From Pseudogemmobacter lacusdianii (GTDB taxonomy: Bacteria; Pseudomonadota; Alphaproteobacteria; Rhodobacterales; Rhodobacteraceae): a stretch of 64,000 bases of DNA. Below are positions 24,468 to 33,427 of this stretch, piece by piece; position 1 is the first letter of the stretch; each line of letters starts with the position of its first letter. The translations under genes and the position numbers were made by a program. The DNA lies in contig NZ_JAVDBT010000002.1 of assembly GCF_030848395.1 (NCBI RefSeq), positions 62,001 to 126,000 of the forward strand. The letters are read 5' to 3'. The notes below the pieces were generated by a model that saw only the letters and a program-made list of their open reading frames with translations, was not told where the DNA came from and searched no databases.

Positions 24468-26311
24468 GCGTCTTGCTCGTCTTCTGTGCCGATGAAACCG
24501 CCGCTTTGCCGGTTCCAATAGCGCGCGTAAAGCCCAGCTTTGGCCAAAAGCGCCTCATGTGTGCCGGATTCGACGATTCGACCGCGATCAAGCACGATAA
24601 TCCGGTCCATCGCGGCGATCGTAGACAGCCGGTGCGCGATCGCCAGCACGGTTTTGCCCTGCATCACCCGCTCAAGTGCCGCTTGGATGCTGGCCTCAAC
24701 CTCCGAATCCAAGGCCGAGGTCGCCTCATCCAGCACCATGATCGGCGCGTCTTTCAGGAAGGCGCGGGCCAAAGCGATGCGCTGGCGCTGACCTCCGGAA
24801 AGCTTCACCCCGCGCTCGCCAAGAAAGGCGTCATAGCCGGTGCGGCCCTGATGATCGACCATCGTGGCAATGAACTCATGCGCTTCCGCCGCCTTCGCCG
24901 CCGCCTCAATCTCGGCCTGCGAGGCATCGGGGCGACCATAGGCGATATTGTCCCGCGCCGAGCGGTTGAACATCGCGGTTTCCTGCGTGACCATGCCAAT
25001 CTGCTGGCGCAGGCTTTCTTGCTTCACCTCGCGCAGATCATGACCATCGACCAAGATCCGGCCTTGTTCGGGATCATAAAGCCGCAAGAGCAGCGAGACG
25101 AGCGAGCTTTTCCCCGCCCCACTCGCGCCAACGATCCCCAGCTTCTCCCCGGCTTGAATATGCAGCTTAACGCCCTGCACCCCACCGCGCGCGCGCCCGT
25201 AAGCAAAGGTCACATCGTCAAAATCGATCTGGCCCTTCAGGCGCGGCAAATCACGCGCCCCCGGCGCATCGCTGAGCGTATGCGGCGCGGAAAGCGTGCG
25301 CATCCCGTCCTCAACCTCTCCAACCGAAGTATAGATCCCCATCAATGCCATGCTGACCCAGCCTGACATTTGCGCGATCCGCAGCGAAATCGCCCCGGCA
25401 GCCGCAATCTCGCCCGCCGTGGCCGCGCCCGCCTGCCACAGCATCACCGTGCCGCCGATCAACAGCACCGGCAGAACCCCCGCCAGCACCATCAGGCTAA
25501 AGCGGAACCAAGTGGACATCACGCCAAACTCAAGCGAGCGGTCGCGGAACACCCCCATCGATTCCAGCGCCACCCGGTCTTCAAAGGCGGCATGGGCGAA
25601 AAGCTTCACGGTTTTGATATTGGTGATCGTATCCACCACTTGGCCCGAGACCATCGCCCGGCTCGCCGCCCGCGCCGCCGAATTGGCGCGGATCTTCGGC
25701 AGAAAGAACCGGATCAGCCCCAGATAGGCGACCAGCCACAACAAGAGTGCCAATGCCACCTTGGCATCGACCGCGATCAGGAACACAGCCGAACCGATGA
25801 CCGAGGCCAAAGCGAAGAAGACGGTGTTGATCACCTCGGAAGCGACATCCGTCACCGCCCGCGCCGCTTGCATCTGCTTTTGCGCGATGCGCCCGGCAAA
25901 GTCGTTGTCAAAGAAGGTGACCGCTTGGCCAAGCGTCCAGCGGTGCAGCCGCGACAACACCAAGGGCAGCACATTGGGGCCGATGACGATGCTGTTGGTG
26001 GCGGTGGAGAAGGCAAAGGCCAGCGGACGCAGGATCAGGTAGAACGCGAAGAACCAAAAGACCAAGTGCCAGTTTTGCGCAAAGAATGCCCCCGGTTCGG
26101 TGGATACCGCGGCATCGATCACCCAGCCCAAGATCAGGGCCGAGAACACCTCGGTCACCCCGGCCAGCGCCGAGAAGACCGCCGCCACCCCCAGCATTCC
26201 CCACGATCCCGAAAGGCACCAGCGCATGAAGGCGCCAAGGCTTTGCGGGGGGCTGCCCTCAGCCGGACGGAAGGCGTCAATGCTGGCGCCCAGCCTTGAG
26301 ACCAAGCTCAC
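24464..26311 (-). CDS. ABC exporter, fused permease-ATPase (second of pair)
   Basis: 615 residues. Six transmembrane helices in the first about 330 residues, then a nucleotide-binding domain with Walker A GASGAGKSS, signature LSGGQRQR, Walker B IMVLDEATSALDSE and switch His in AIAHRLST. All motifs are intact. The start overlaps the stop of the preceding ABC gene by four bases (ATGA), the usual sign of a heterodimeric exporter. The ends of both proteins are similar (ARYWNRQSGGFIG and ARFWARQSGGFIG), showing a duplication origin. Substrate unknown (lipid, peptide or drug). Confidence 0.92.
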   Translation of the reverse strand: MSLVSRLGASIDAFRPAEGSPPQSLGAFMRWCLSGSWGMLGVAAVFSALAGVTEVFSALILGWVIDAAVSTEPGAFFAQNWHLVFWFFAFYLILRPLAFAFSTATNSIVIGPNVLPLVLSRLHRWTLGQAVTFFDNDFAGRIAQKQMQAARAVTDVASEVINTVFFALASVIGSAVFLIAVDAKVALALLLWLVAYLGLIRFFLPKIRANSAARAASRAMVSGQVVDTITNIKTVKLFAHAAFEDRVALESMGVFRDRSLEFGVMSTWFRFSLMVLAGVLPVLLIGGTVMLWQAGAATAGEIAAAGAISLRIAQMSGWVSMALMGIYTSVGEVEDGMRTLSAPHTLSDAPGARDLPRLKGQIDFDDVTFAYGRARGGVQGVKLHIQAGEKLGIVGASGAGKSSLVSLLLRLYDPEQGRILVDGHDLREVKQESLRQQIGMVTQETAMFNRSARDNIAYGRPDASQAEIEAAAKAAEAHEFIATMVDHQGRTGYDAFLGERGVKLSGGQRQRIALARAFLKDAPIMVLDEATSALDSEVEASIQAALERVMQGKTVLAIAHRLSTIAAMDRIIVLDRGRIVESGTHEALLAKAGLYARYWNRQSGGFIGTEDEQDA

Positions 26312-28158
26312 AACCCGTCCTCCTCAACCTCTAAACCAATAAAGCCGCCCGATTGGCGGGCCCAAAACCGCGCATAAAGCCCGTCCAGCGCCAGAAGATC
26401 CGCGTGGCTGCCCTCTTCCACGATGGCGCCATCTTCCAGCACGATGATCCGGTCCATCTCGGCAATCGTCGACAGACGGTGCGCAATGGCGATCACGGTT
26501 TTGCCCTTCATCACCCCATAGAGCGCCTCTTGGATCGCGGCCTCGGCTTCAGAATCCAAGGCACTGGTCGCCTCGTCCAAAATCAGGATCGGCGCGTCTT
26601 TCATAATGACCCGCGCCAAAGCCACGCGCTGCCGCTGGCCGCCCGACAGCTTCACGCCACGCTCACCGACATGCGCATCATAGCCCTTGCGGCCCTGCGG
26701 ATCTTCCAGCGTCAGGATGAAATCATGCGCCACAGCCTGCTTGGCCGCCTCGATGATCTGCGCATCGGTCGCGTCCGGGCGACCATAGGCGATATTATCG
26801 CGGACCGAGCGATGCATCAGCGAGCTGTCTTGCTGCACCATGCCAATCTTCCGGCGCAGAGATTCCTGGCTGACCTGAGAGATATCTTGACCATCGATCA
26901 GGATCTTGCCGGCTTCGGTGTCGTAAAACCGCAGCATCAGTTTGACCAAGGTCGATTTGCCCGCGCCCGAACGGCCCACCACGCCCAACCGCTCACCCGG
27001 CCGCAGCGTCAGGGACACATCGCGCAAACCGCCCGAGCCGCGACCGTAATGGTGACTGACGTTTTGCAACTCGATCAGCCCCTCGCGGAACTCCAGCGGT
27101 TTGGCATCCGGAGCATCGACCAGCTGGATCGGCTGGGCAATGGTCTCCATCCCCTCTTGCACAACGCCAAGTGCCTGCACCAACGAGGAAAACGCCCACA
27201 TGATCCAAAAGGTCATGCTGTTCAGCCGCAGCACAAGCGCCGAGGCCGCAGCCACGACGCCAACGCTTGCCGCGCCATCCACCCAAAGCCAGATCGCCCA
27301 AGCGATGATCCAGACGATCAGCACGCCATTCAGCAGCGTCAGCGCCAGATCCATCTTGGTAATGATCCGCATTTCCTTGCGGAAGGTGTCGCGCGCCGTC
27401 TCGATCGCCTCTTTGGCATAAGCCAATTCGGTGTCGTGATGCGCAAAAAGCTTCACTGAATGGATGTTGCTATAGGCATCCACCACCCGCCCCGTCACCG
27501 CCGAACGCGCATCCGAGGAAGCCATCGCCGCCGGCCCCGCGCGTTTGATCGTCCAGCGCACCAGCAAAAGGTAAAGCGCGCACCAAACCACCAAAGGCAA
27601 AAGCAGGCGCGGGTCAGCCTCGGCCAACATAATCCCGGCACCGATCACCGTGACCGAGGCAAAGGCCATCGCATCAAAGGTCTGGAACACCGCATCGCCC
27701 GCCGCCGGAGGCGTTTGCATAATCCGATTGGCGATCCGCCCGGCGAAATCGCTTTCAAACCACCCCACCGGCTGGCGCAGCACATGACGATGCGCGCGCC
27801 AACGGATCATGGTGCCGAAATTCGGCAAGATCGTGTTGTGCAAAAGAGCCACGTTGCCGACCAGAATGATCGGCCGCAGCACCAAGACCGCCACCGCCAC
27901 CAGCAGCATCTCAAGCCAATGATCGGCAAGGAAGGCCGCAGGCGTGCTTTGGGTCAAGAGATCGACCAGCCGCCCCACATACCAGATCATCGCGACATCG
28001 ATGAAAGCCGCCGCAACCGAGAAAAGCGCTGTCACGGCAAAGACCGCGCGGAAGGGCTGCACATATTCTCTCAAGAAGGGCCAAAGCTTGCGCGGCGGCG
28101 CATCGCTTTGCTTATAGGGGGCGTAGGGATCGACAAGCGTTTCGAAGAAGCCAAACAT
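26308..28158 (-). CDS. ABC exporter, fused permease-ATPase (first of pair)
   Basis: 616 residues. N-terminal six-helix permease domain, then Walker A GRSGAGKST, signature LSGGQRQR, Walker B ILILDEATSALDSE and AIAHRLST, all intact. About the same length as its partner and similar throughout, so the pair probably forms a heterodimer. The upstream ribosome binding site is weak (GCGAGA eight bases before the ATG), while a strong one lies further up at the micro-ORF 28237-28269, suggesting leader control. Confidence 0.92.
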   Translation of the reverse strand: MFGFFETLVDPYAPYKQSDAPPRKLWPFLREYVQPFRAVFAVTALFSVAAAFIDVAMIWYVGRLVDLLTQSTPAAFLADHWLEMLLVAVAVLVLRPIILVGNVALLHNTILPNFGTMIRWRAHRHVLRQPVGWFESDFAGRIANRIMQTPPAAGDAVFQTFDAMAFASVTVIGAGIMLAEADPRLLLPLVVWCALYLLLVRWTIKRAGPAAMASSDARSAVTGRVVDAYSNIHSVKLFAHHDTELAYAKEAIETARDTFRKEMRIITKMDLALTLLNGVLIVWIIAWAIWLWVDGAASVGVVAAASALVLRLNSMTFWIMWAFSSLVQALGVVQEGMETIAQPIQLVDAPDAKPLEFREGLIELQNVSHHYGRGSGGLRDVSLTLRPGERLGVVGRSGAGKSTLVKLMLRFYDTEAGKILIDGQDISQVSQESLRRKIGMVQQDSSLMHRSVRDNIAYGRPDATDAQIIEAAKQAVAHDFILTLEDPQGRKGYDAHVGERGVKLSGGQRQRVALARVIMKDAPILILDEATSALDSEAEAAIQEALYGVMKGKTVIAIAHRLSTIAEMDRIIVLEDGAIVEEGSHADLLALDGLYARFWARQSGGFIGLEVEEDGL

Positions 28159-28220
28159 TTGGGAAATCTCGCAAAAACCAAGAGTGTCAGAGCAAAGGCA
28201 GCAGCATCAGGCCGCGCCAA

Positions 28221-28263
28221 GATGGGTCACGACCTGTCAAATCAGGTGGCGCATAAACCCATC
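28221..28263 (-). promoter_or_regulatory. Nested inverted repeat in the ABC-exporter leader
   Basis: Outer arms GATGGGT (28221-28227) and ACCCATC (28257-28263) enclose inner arms ACCTG (28232-28236) and CAGGT (28243-28247) with a 6-base loop. The structure lies about 60 bases upstream of the ABC start and covers most of the micro-ORF at 28237-28269, whose stop codon falls in the loop. No U run follows, so a regulatory fold rather than a terminator. Confidence 0.45.
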
Positions 28264-28269
28264 GTTCAT
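28237..28269 (-). CDS. Candidate 10-codon leader peptide upstream of ABC exporter
   Basis: ATG at 28269 preceded by a near-ideal AAGGAG seven bases away, reading M-N-D-G-F-M-R-H-L-I then TGA. It is 78 bases upstream of the ABC start on the same strand. The Shine-Dalgarno is much stronger than that of the ABC gene itself. Such a short frame could be chance, but together with the overlapping hairpin it looks like a translated leader. The remainder of 28159-28321 holds nothing else I recognise. Confidence 0.35.
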   Translation of the reverse strand: MNDGFMRHLI

Positions 28270-28321
28270 GGTCCGCTCCTTCGTTTGGCTAAGGCTTGGC
28301 TAGCGCAAAACGCCGCTTTTG

Positions 28322-29461
28322 TCACGCCAGAAGCTGCTCCCGGCTCATCCGCAGAACCGAGTCGCACCAGCTTTGTTCCAGCTCTTTCAGCTTACGGCCC
28401 AGCGCCGGGCCGCTCAGATGCGGCAGATCGGCAGCCTTGACAGGGAAGGTCGCGGCCGCGCCACGGGCGACCTCGGCGGCCCATCCCTGCGGCGTGGGCG
28501 CACCCGTCATCGCGGCCATCGCCAGCACGGCATCGCGGGCCCCCTCGGCCCCCATACGCCACGCCAGAACCGCAGGCGCTGCAGGGCCAGAGAGTGCCTG
28601 AGCCAGCTGCGCCATTTGTCGCCGCTCGGCCGTCGAAAGGCGTAAAGCCTCGGCCACATCTGCGCCCCCCAGCACCGCCAAACGGCGCTGCCAGCGCGCA
28701 GGAAGCCCGTCTTCCAGATGCACCAACGGTGCCAGGGCGCGCGGGTCCGCGCCGGGCAAGATCTGACGCAATACCCCAGCCTGTGCCATCGCCGCGACGC
28801 TGGGTGCAGGGTCCGGTGCCGCCAGCAATTTGCGCATTTCTGCCCCGATGCGCTCTTTCGAAATCGTCTCTAACCCTGCGGAAAGTGCTGCACAGGCGGC
28901 CAGCCCTTCCGGGTCAAGCCCCTCGGAAGGGTCGCCATACCAAGCGTGAAAGCGAAAGAACCGCAAGATGCGCAGATAGTCTTCGCGGATGCGCGTCTCA
29001 GCCTCGCCCACGAAGCGCAAACGCCGCGCTTGCAGATCTGGCAGACCACCAAGCGGGTCCAGCACGGTTCCATCGGCTTGGGCGTAAAGCGCGTTCATCG
29101 TGAAGTCGCGCCGCGCCGCATCGTCGTGAAGGCTGTCCGAGAAGGCCACAACCGCACGCCTTCCATCGGTTTCCACATCGCGGCGGAAGGTGGTGATCTC
29201 ATGCGGGACGCCGCTGGCAATCACCGTCACTGTGCCGTGGTCAATCCCCGTGGGAACCACCTTGAAACCGGCCTTTTCGGCAAGATTAGTGACTGTTTCA
29301 GGCCTTGCGTCCGAGGAGATATCAACATCCGCCACCTGCGCGCCCAGCAGGGCGTTGCGCACGCAACCGCCGACCAGCAGGGCCTGATGCCCAGCCTCTG
29401 TCAGGCAGGCCAGCACGCTTTGCGTCGCGGGCCGCTCCAGCCAATCTCCGGTGATCCGCAT
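28322..29461 (-). CDS. cca: CCA tRNA nucleotidyltransferase / poly(A) polymerase family protein
   Basis: 379 residues. Class II nucleotidyltransferase core: LLVGGCVRNALLG, the metal-binding D-V-D-I-S-S-D, ITTFRRDVETDGRR, the switch segment DDAARRDFTMNALY and GLPDLQARRLRFVG ... IREDYLRILRFFRF. These identify a tRNA CCA-adding enzyme. The frame ends three bases before the Nudix gene stop region upstream, i.e. the Nudix gene (29465-30049) precedes it directly, so hslO-nudix-cca form one operon. The C-terminal part (about 230-379) is helical and less conserved. Confidence 0.92.
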   Translation of the reverse strand: MRITGDWLERPATQSVLACLTEAGHQALLVGGCVRNALLGAQVADVDISSDARPETVTNLAEKAGFKVVPTGIDHGTVTVIASGVPHEITTFRRDVETDGRRAVVAFSDSLHDDAARRDFTMNALYAQADGTVLDPLGGLPDLQARRLRFVGEAETRIREDYLRILRFFRFHAWYGDPSEGLDPEGLAACAALSAGLETISKERIGAEMRKLLAAPDPAPSVAAMAQAGVLRQILPGADPRALAPLVHLEDGLPARWQRRLAVLGGADVAEALRLSTAERRQMAQLAQALSGPAAPAVLAWRMGAEGARDAVLAMAAMTGAPTPQGWAAEVARGAAATFPVKAADLPHLSGPALGRKLKELEQSWCDSVLRMSREQLLA

Positions 29462-29464
29462 CGC

Positions 29465-30049
29465 CTATCCATCCGCCAATACGCGCAAAATTCGCGCTGT
29501 GGCGCCCCAGATATAATAGGGCCCCCAAGGCACAGCATAATAGCTCCGCCACGTTCCGCGCCAGAGCCGCCGCTCAATCCGGTACCGATTGGGGTCCAAA
29601 AGCACCTCCAAAGGAACAGTGAAAACCTCATCCACCTCACCCGGTTCGGGCTGGGGCGAGAAGCCGGGGGCGACGGTGGCAAGGATCGGCGTGATCGCAA
29701 AGCTGGTGACGGTTTCATGGCGCGGCATCCGGCCAATAATCGTCACGAATTCGGCGGAAAGCCCGATTTCTTCCTGAGACTCGCGCAGAGCGGCCGCCTC
29801 GGGCGAGGCGTCGCTTGGCTCAACCTTACCGCCCGGAAAGGAGACCTGACCAGGATGATGCTGAAGATGCGAGGCGCGTTTGGTCAAAATGACCTGCGGG
29901 CCGTCAGCCCGCAGCCAAACCGGAACCAAGACCGCCGCCGGACGCAAACTGCGGTCCGGCGGCACGTCCAAGTCAGGGTTAAGATCGTAATCCGAAGTCG
30001 AAAGCGCGCAGGCGCTTAGAAGCTTAGAAAGACGGTCTTCAACCGCCAT
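29465..30049 (-). CDS. CoA pyrophosphatase (Nudix hydrolase, NudL-like)
   Basis: 194 residues. The CoA-ase pre-motif LQHHPGQVSFPGG runs into a complete Nudix box G-G-K-V-E-x7-A-A-L-R-E-S-Q-E-E-I-G-L. This combination is specific for CoA diphosphatases that cut CoA and derivatives to 3',5'-ADP and phosphopantetheine. Overlaps the 3' end of hslO by 11 bases and ends three bases before the cca start codon. Confidence 0.9.
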   Translation of the reverse strand: MAVEDRLSKLLSACALSTSDYDLNPDLDVPPDRSLRPAAVLVPVWLRADGPQVILTKRASHLQHHPGQVSFPGGKVEPSDASPEAAALRESQEEIGLSAEFVTIIGRMPRHETVTSFAITPILATVAPGFSPQPEPGEVDEVFTVPLEVLLDPNRYRIERRLWRGTWRSYYAVPWGPYYIWGATARILRVLADG

Positions 30050-31049
30050 TCGCCGCCTCAGCCGCCGTCAAGCCCTTGGCCTCGAACCCCAAAGTGGTTG
30101 GGTCCATTTCGTAATGCGCACCGCAGAATTGGCAATCTGCGGTCACAACACCGGCTTCGGTCGTCATATGCGCGATGTCTTTCTGACTGTAGATCGACAT
30201 CGTATTGCGCACCTTCTCTTCGCTGCACGAGCAGCCGAAATGCACCGGCTGCGTGTCGAACACCCGCGGCTTCTCTTCATGGAAAAGACGCAGCAGCAGA
30301 TCCGCCGGCGGCAGGGTCGGCCCGATCAGCTCCAGCTCTTCGACAGTGTCGAGCAAGATATTGACCCGGTTCCAATCTTCCGATGCCGCACCCGAAAGGA
30401 TATCGGCATGGGTCACCATACCACCATCCGCAGTGATGCTTTCGGTCGCAACGCCGCCATGCTGCGGCATATGCTGCAACATCACGCCACCCCCGCGCCA
30501 ATGCTCGGGCCGGCCCGGCTCGGTGCTGCGGCCAAAGGCCAGCGAGAACCGCGTCGGGATCTGCTCGGATTGCGCGAAATAGGCCTCGGCACATTTCGAC
30601 AACGATCCGCCAGCGATCGGCGTGAAGCCTTGATAAGGCAGCATGCCCTCGCCCTGATCCAGCATCACGGCAAAATAGCCCTCACCGATTTGGCTGAAGG
30701 GATCGGCGTCATGATCCAACCGCTCGGCATCATAGCTGGCATAGGCGCGGATGCGCGCCGGCTGCCCCTCTTCCTGAGGGCCGTAGTAATCGGTCGCGAT
30801 CAGACGCGCGGCACCCTTGGCCCGCACCTGCAGCGAGAGCTTCCAGCGCAGCTTGATCGTCTGGCCGATCATTGCGGTCAGCAAAGCCATCTCGGCCACC
30901 AAAGCCTCGATAACCGGCGGGTAATTATGCTGGTTCAGAACTTGATCCAACACACCGTCCAACCGCGCCACGCGGCCGCGGATGCCCGACTGATCAAGTT
31001 GAAACGGCAGGACGGTGTCGTCCCATGCGATGTGGTGACCATTGGCCAT
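30039..31049 (-). CDS. hslO: Hsp33 redox-regulated chaperone
   Basis: 336 residues from the ATG at 31049 (MANGHHIAWDDTVLPFQLD); the frame extends far upstream but through the divergent Nudix gene. The four zinc-binding cysteines of the redox switch are present as C-S-C (FGCSCSEEKV) and C-Q-F-C. GGSLSKCAEAYFAQSEQIPTRF is a family core motif. Under oxidative stress zinc loss activates its holdase function in the cytoplasm. First gene of hslO-nudix-cca. Confidence 0.95.
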   Translation of the reverse strand: MANGHHIAWDDTVLPFQLDQSGIRGRVARLDGVLDQVLNQHNYPPVIEALVAEMALLTAMIGQTIKLRWKLSLQVRAKGAARLIATDYYGPQEEGQPARIRAYASYDAERLDHDADPFSQIGEGYFAVMLDQGEGMLPYQGFTPIAGGSLSKCAEAYFAQSEQIPTRFSLAFGRSTEPGRPEHWRGGGVMLQHMPQHGGVATESITADGGMVTHADILSGAASEDWNRVNILLDTVEELELIGPTLPPADLLLRLFHEEKPRVFDTQPVHFGCSCSEEKVRNTMSIYSQKDIAHMTTEAGVVTADCQFCGAHYEMDPTTLGFEAKGLTAAEAANGG

Positions 31050-31130
31050 TTTGGGGGGTTTCCTTACGGCGCCTGCTCTGGCAATCCGGGCTATATAGGG
31101 ACAACATTGGCAATGACCAAGGGGGGCGGC

Positions 31131-31577
31131 ATGATCCGGCGTTTTGGAGAGCCTGTGAAGCCCGGTCAACGCTATCGTTTGCGGCCCGGCGTCTATGCGG
31201 TGCTGCAACTTGGCGGCGATATCCTTGCCACCCACCAAGCCCAGCCAATCCCCGAATATCAGTTGCCCGGCGGCGGCATCGACAAGGGCGAGCATCCGAT
31301 TGCCGCGCTTCACCGTGAGGTCTTTGAAGAGACCGGCTGGCGCATCGCCATTCAGCGCCGCATCGGGGCGTTTCGCCGTTTCACCTATATGCCGGAATAC
31401 GACAAATGGGCCGAGAAGCTTTGCACCGTCTATTTGGCGCGCCCCGTCCGCCGCCACGGCCCCCCGCTGGAGGCTGGGCATAGCGCGGTCTGGATGTCGG
31501 TCGAGCAAGCGATGCTCAGCCTGGGCAATGAGGGCGACCGGGCGATGCTGGCGCGGGCCACTGGCTATCCGCGATAA
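31131..31577 (+). CDS. Nudix hydrolase
   Basis: 148 residues from the ATG at 31131, six bases after AAGGGG; an ATG at 31113 is in frame but with a weaker site. Nudix box: QLPGGGIDKGEHPIAALHRE ending V-F-E-E-T-G-W. The YRLRPGVYAVL opening is typical of a Rhodobacterales Nudix subfamily of unknown substrate. Its last 13 bases overlap the 3' end of the convergent phosphatase gene. Confidence 0.88.
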   Translation: MIRRFGEPVKPGQRYRLRPGVYAVLQLGGDILATHQAQPIPEYQLPGGGIDKGEHPIAALHREVFEETGWRIAIQRRIGAFRRFTYMPEYDKWAEKLCTVYLARPVRRHGPPLEAGHSAVWMSVEQAMLSLGNEGDRAMLARATGYPR

Positions 31578-32827
31578 TCGAGAAGCAGGCCCGAGACATC
31601 ATCGGCAAAGCTGTCGGTTCCGGCGAACTCCCCCAAATCCCACAACAATGCGTCAAGCAAAGCTTGGCTTGGCAGATCAGACAGGCGCTGCAAAAGCTGC
31701 ACCACCCCTGCCTCGCCAAGGTCTTCCCCCGTCGCTCTGGCACATTCGGTCAGCCCGTCAGACATCAGGAACAAACGGTCTCCAGGTGCCAAAGTGACCG
31801 CGCTATCGTGATAGGTCGCCCCCTCAATCAGCCCAATCGGCAGGCCCGGCGCGCCGATCAGCTCAACCTTGCCACTGGCCCGCAGCACCATCGGATGCGG
31901 GTGCCCCGCCTGCACCAAAACCACCCGCCCCGAGGTCAAATCCAGCTCGGCATAGGCCATTGTGAAATACTGTTCGACCTGCAGGTCACGGATCATCAAC
32001 CGGTTGAAGGCCTGCGCAACCTCGGCCGGGCGGCGGGCTTGGCGGCGACCATCCGCCCCTTGCACCAGCGCCAAATTCTGCTCGGGCGCAGAGCCGGAAA
32101 GATAGCCCGCCAACCGCGCCGTCATCATCGCCGAGGCAACGCCGTGCCCTGAGACATCCACCGAATACACCGCGAGCTTCGTGTCATCGATCGCAAAAGA
32201 ACCCACCAGATCGCCGCCAACATGGCCCGAGCTGCGAATCATCAAGCTGACCGAGGCACGGCCAAAGTCACGAAACCTCTCGCTGACCAAGGTCTGCTGC
32301 AGCTTACGCGCCTCGATCAAATCGCGGTCGAGCGCGTCGTAAAGCTTCTGTAACTCCTGCATATTGGCGGCGATCAGACGGTTCTTTTCCACCAGCTCGG
32401 CCTGCATCGACAGAATGCGCTGCCCCGCCCGCAGCCGCGCGCGCAGTTCATCGCCGCCAACCGGTTTCGGCACAAAATCATCCGCCCCCGCCAAAAGCCC
32501 ATCCGCAATCTCGGACTTCTCGGACTTGGACGTCAGAAGCATGAAATAGCTGTAGCCCTCATGCGGCAGCGATTTGAACTTTGCGCAAAATTCCACGCCA
32601 GACATGCCCGCCAAGATCCAACCGCAGATCACGAAACCCACGGGCATTTCCTCACAAAGCGCCAAAGCTTCTTCACCGGTCGAAGCTTCCATCACCTGAT
32701 AGCCCCAGCGGCGCAGAAGCATTGCCAAAACATGTCTTTGGGCGCGGCTGTCATCGACGACCAGCACGCGCTGACCGGCATCGCCCGCCGCCAGCGCCCC
32801 AAAACGGACCGTCCCTGCCCCTTTCAC
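31565..32827 (-). CDS. Receiver-PP2C (SpoIIE/RsbU-type) phosphatase with degenerate receiver
   Basis: About 420 residues from the GTG at 32827 (start uncertain; a TTG at 32845 is also in frame). N-terminal receiver domain: acidic pair D25-D26 (VLVVDDSRAQ), T/S99-100 and Lys121 (FVPKPVG) are present, but the phosphoacceptor position is Gly69 (V-I-C-G-W-I-L-A-G-M-S-G; codon GGT at 32621-32623). A coiled linker (about 135-175) leads to an intact SpoIIE-type PP2C domain: HVGGDLVG, SVDVSGHGVASAM, LMSDGLTE, ADDVSGLLL. Such proteins act on anti-sigma antagonists. The receiver should not be phosphorylatable in the usual way. Divergent from the Hpt gene. Confidence 0.88.
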   Translation of the reverse strand: MKGAGTVRFGALAAGDAGQRVLVVDDSRAQRHVLAMLLRRWGYQVMEASTGEEALALCEEMPVGFVICGWILAGMSGVEFCAKFKSLPHEGYSYFMLLTSKSEKSEIADGLLAGADDFVPKPVGGDELRARLRAGQRILSMQAELVEKNRLIAANMQELQKLYDALDRDLIEARKLQQTLVSERFRDFGRASVSLMIRSSGHVGGDLVGSFAIDDTKLAVYSVDVSGHGVASAMMTARLAGYLSGSAPEQNLALVQGADGRRQARRPAEVAQAFNRLMIRDLQVEQYFTMAYAELDLTSGRVVLVQAGHPHPMVLRASGKVELIGAPGLPIGLIEGATYHDSAVTLAPGDRLFLMSDGLTECARATGEDLGEAGVVQLLQRLSDLPSQALLDALLWDLGEFAGTDSFADDVSGLLLDYRG

Positions 32828-32986
32828 CCTTTCCCACCCACGCAAAGCCGCTGCGAAAGGCTAGCCATGACAAAGTTAAGGGCAGATGAACCGTCAAATT
32901 GCCCGCATTCGGGGCCATCGGCGCTAGGGTTTGTTAAGAGATAGCGGCCACCTTTCATCGCATGGGCGATGCGAAAGAGGGATGTG

Positions 32987-33319
32987 ATGATCGATCACGC
33001 GCGGCTTGATGAGCTTCGGGCTGAGATTGGGGATGATGATCTGGGTGATGTGGTGGCTTTGTTCTTGGAGGAGGCAGACGAGCTGATTTACCGGCTTACC
33101 GATGGAATCGCGCCAGAAAAGCTTGGACCAGAGATGCATTTTCTAAAGGGTGCAGCCCTGAATCTAGGCCTCAGCGATTTGGCTGCCTTGTGCCAAGAGG
33201 GCGAAAGGCTGGCTGGAAACGGCGAAGCGCATCGGATTGAGGTGGACCGGGTGATCTCAACCTACCACGCCTCTCGCATTGCCTTCACCAGCGCTTTGGC
33301 GAAGTTGAAGGCCGCCTAA
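32987..33319 (+). CDS. Histidine phosphotransfer (Hpt) domain protein
   Basis: 110 residues from the ATG at 32987 (AGAGGG upstream; ATG at 32969 is a weaker alternative). A single Hpt helical bundle with the phosphorylatable His51 in MHFLKGAALNLGL and the helix LAALCQEGERLA. It relays phosphate between a histidine kinase receiver and a response regulator. It is divergent from the receiver-PP2C gene, the natural partner by position, whose receiver lacks its Asp. No kinase is in the window. Confidence 0.85.
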   Translation: MIDHARLDELRAEIGDDDLGDVVALFLEEADELIYRLTDGIAPEKLGPEMHFLKGAALNLGLSDLAALCQEGERLAGNGEAHRIEVDRVISTYHASRIAFTSALAKLKAA

Positions 33320-33427
33320 GGCGCCTCAGATCCGCTCTGTCACCGCGTCGAAACCCGCCCCCCAATGCCGTCGGCGGAACCAACAGCTCTCACCAGACGT
33401 TCCTGTCCAAATACGCTGGGGGCGGAT

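Noticed and set aside
23187-24521. Plus-strand open frame (444 codons) opposite the rRNA methyltransferase
   Set aside because: Antisense shadow; the minus-strand frame has all Fe-S, SAM and catalytic motifs.
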